From contig DAOWIP010000219.1 of NCBI GenBank assembly GCA_030640865.1, positions 1 to 6,157 on the forward strand: a DNA stretch of 6,157 nt, read 5' to 3'. The stretch comes from Sedimentisphaerales bacterium (GTDB lineage: Bacteria > Planctomycetota > Phycisphaerae > Sedimentisphaerales > SM23-30). The translations under genes were made by a program, and so were the position numbers. Under the pieces are notes generated by a model that made no database searches, was not told the DNA's origin, and saw only the letters and a list, made by a program, of their open reading frames with translations. This document shows, one piece after another, positions 6,055 to 6,157 of the stretch (position 1 is the stretch's first letter; every line of letters begins with the position of its first letter).

Positions 6055-6157
6055 AAACCCTTGATCTCTTTTTCCACGTCATACAGCAGTTTAATCCAGG
6101 CAATGGCAGTGTGGCTTAACTGGGGCGCATTTTTGCGAGCATCATAAAACTTACGCC
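6045..6157 (-). pseudogene. IS66-family transposase remnant, truncated at its C-terminus (gene enters from the right)
   Basis: The minus strand is open from the window edge to a TAA at 6045-6047. It encodes 36 residues that include RKFYDARKNAPQ and AWIKLLYDVEKEIKG. This resembles the part of IS66 TnpC transposases where the RKF(Y/F) segment precedes an alanine-rich helix and a (L/R)LY.(V/I)E motif. In intact proteins well over 100 more residues follow, including the DNN..ER.IR catalytic region. Here the frame ends right after this helix, and none of that region is found further left in any minus-strand frame. It is therefore an inactive fragment of a DDE transposase. The family call rests on pattern memory of a short piece; the upstream part is outside the window. 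Confidence 0.65.

Overview
The window reads as a bacterial chromosome segment of moderate GC. The best guess for its source is a free-living carbohydrate degrader of the Planctomycetota/PVC group. The clues are a twin-arginine Gfo/Idh/MocA oxidoreductase of the kind that is heavily expanded there, a FucP-type sugar:proton symporter, a second-type short SecA, and long repeat-rich intergenic DNA. No rRNA or tRNA is present, so this assignment is inference with low to moderate confidence.

Left part (1-1745, + strand): the last 43 codons of one Gfo/Idh/MocA oxidoreductase gene are followed after 70 bp by a complete paralogue (200-1654, GTG start, Tat signal). The overlapping ends are 92% identical in DNA (119 of 129 bases), so this is a fairly recent or gene-converted tandem duplication. 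A strong intrinsic terminator at 1714-1745 closes the unit.

Middle part (1746-4075): 362 bp of non-coding DNA carries several hairpins. One ends in a T8 run and may mark a small RNA. Then comes a convergent minus-strand gene (2108-4075) for a SecA-family ATPase. It keeps both nucleotide-binding domains and the preprotein cross-linking domain but stops at the start of the helical scaffold, with no wing domain and no C-terminal metal-binding tail.

Right part (4076-6157): a 387 bp divergent intergenic region holds adjacent palindromes, a hairpin that would terminate minus-strand transcripts, and one copy of a 27 bp repeat. It separates the SecA gene from a + strand FucP-family major facilitator permease (4463-5806). 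Downstream lies 238 bp of structured, probably repetitive DNA (three GGGTGGCA units, nested inverted repeats). It ends in the second copy of the 27 bp repeat, which overlaps the 3' end of a truncated minus-strand IS66-type transposase fragment running off the window.

Functionally, the oxidoreductases and the sugar symporter fit uptake and redox processing of sugars or sugar derivatives. The SecA-like gene has no export partner visible here, so its role cannot be tied to its neighbours. I see no CRISPR array, toxin-antitoxin pair, phage genes or clear new multi-gene system. The most unusual items are the wing-less SecA and the repeat and IS debris around the permease.
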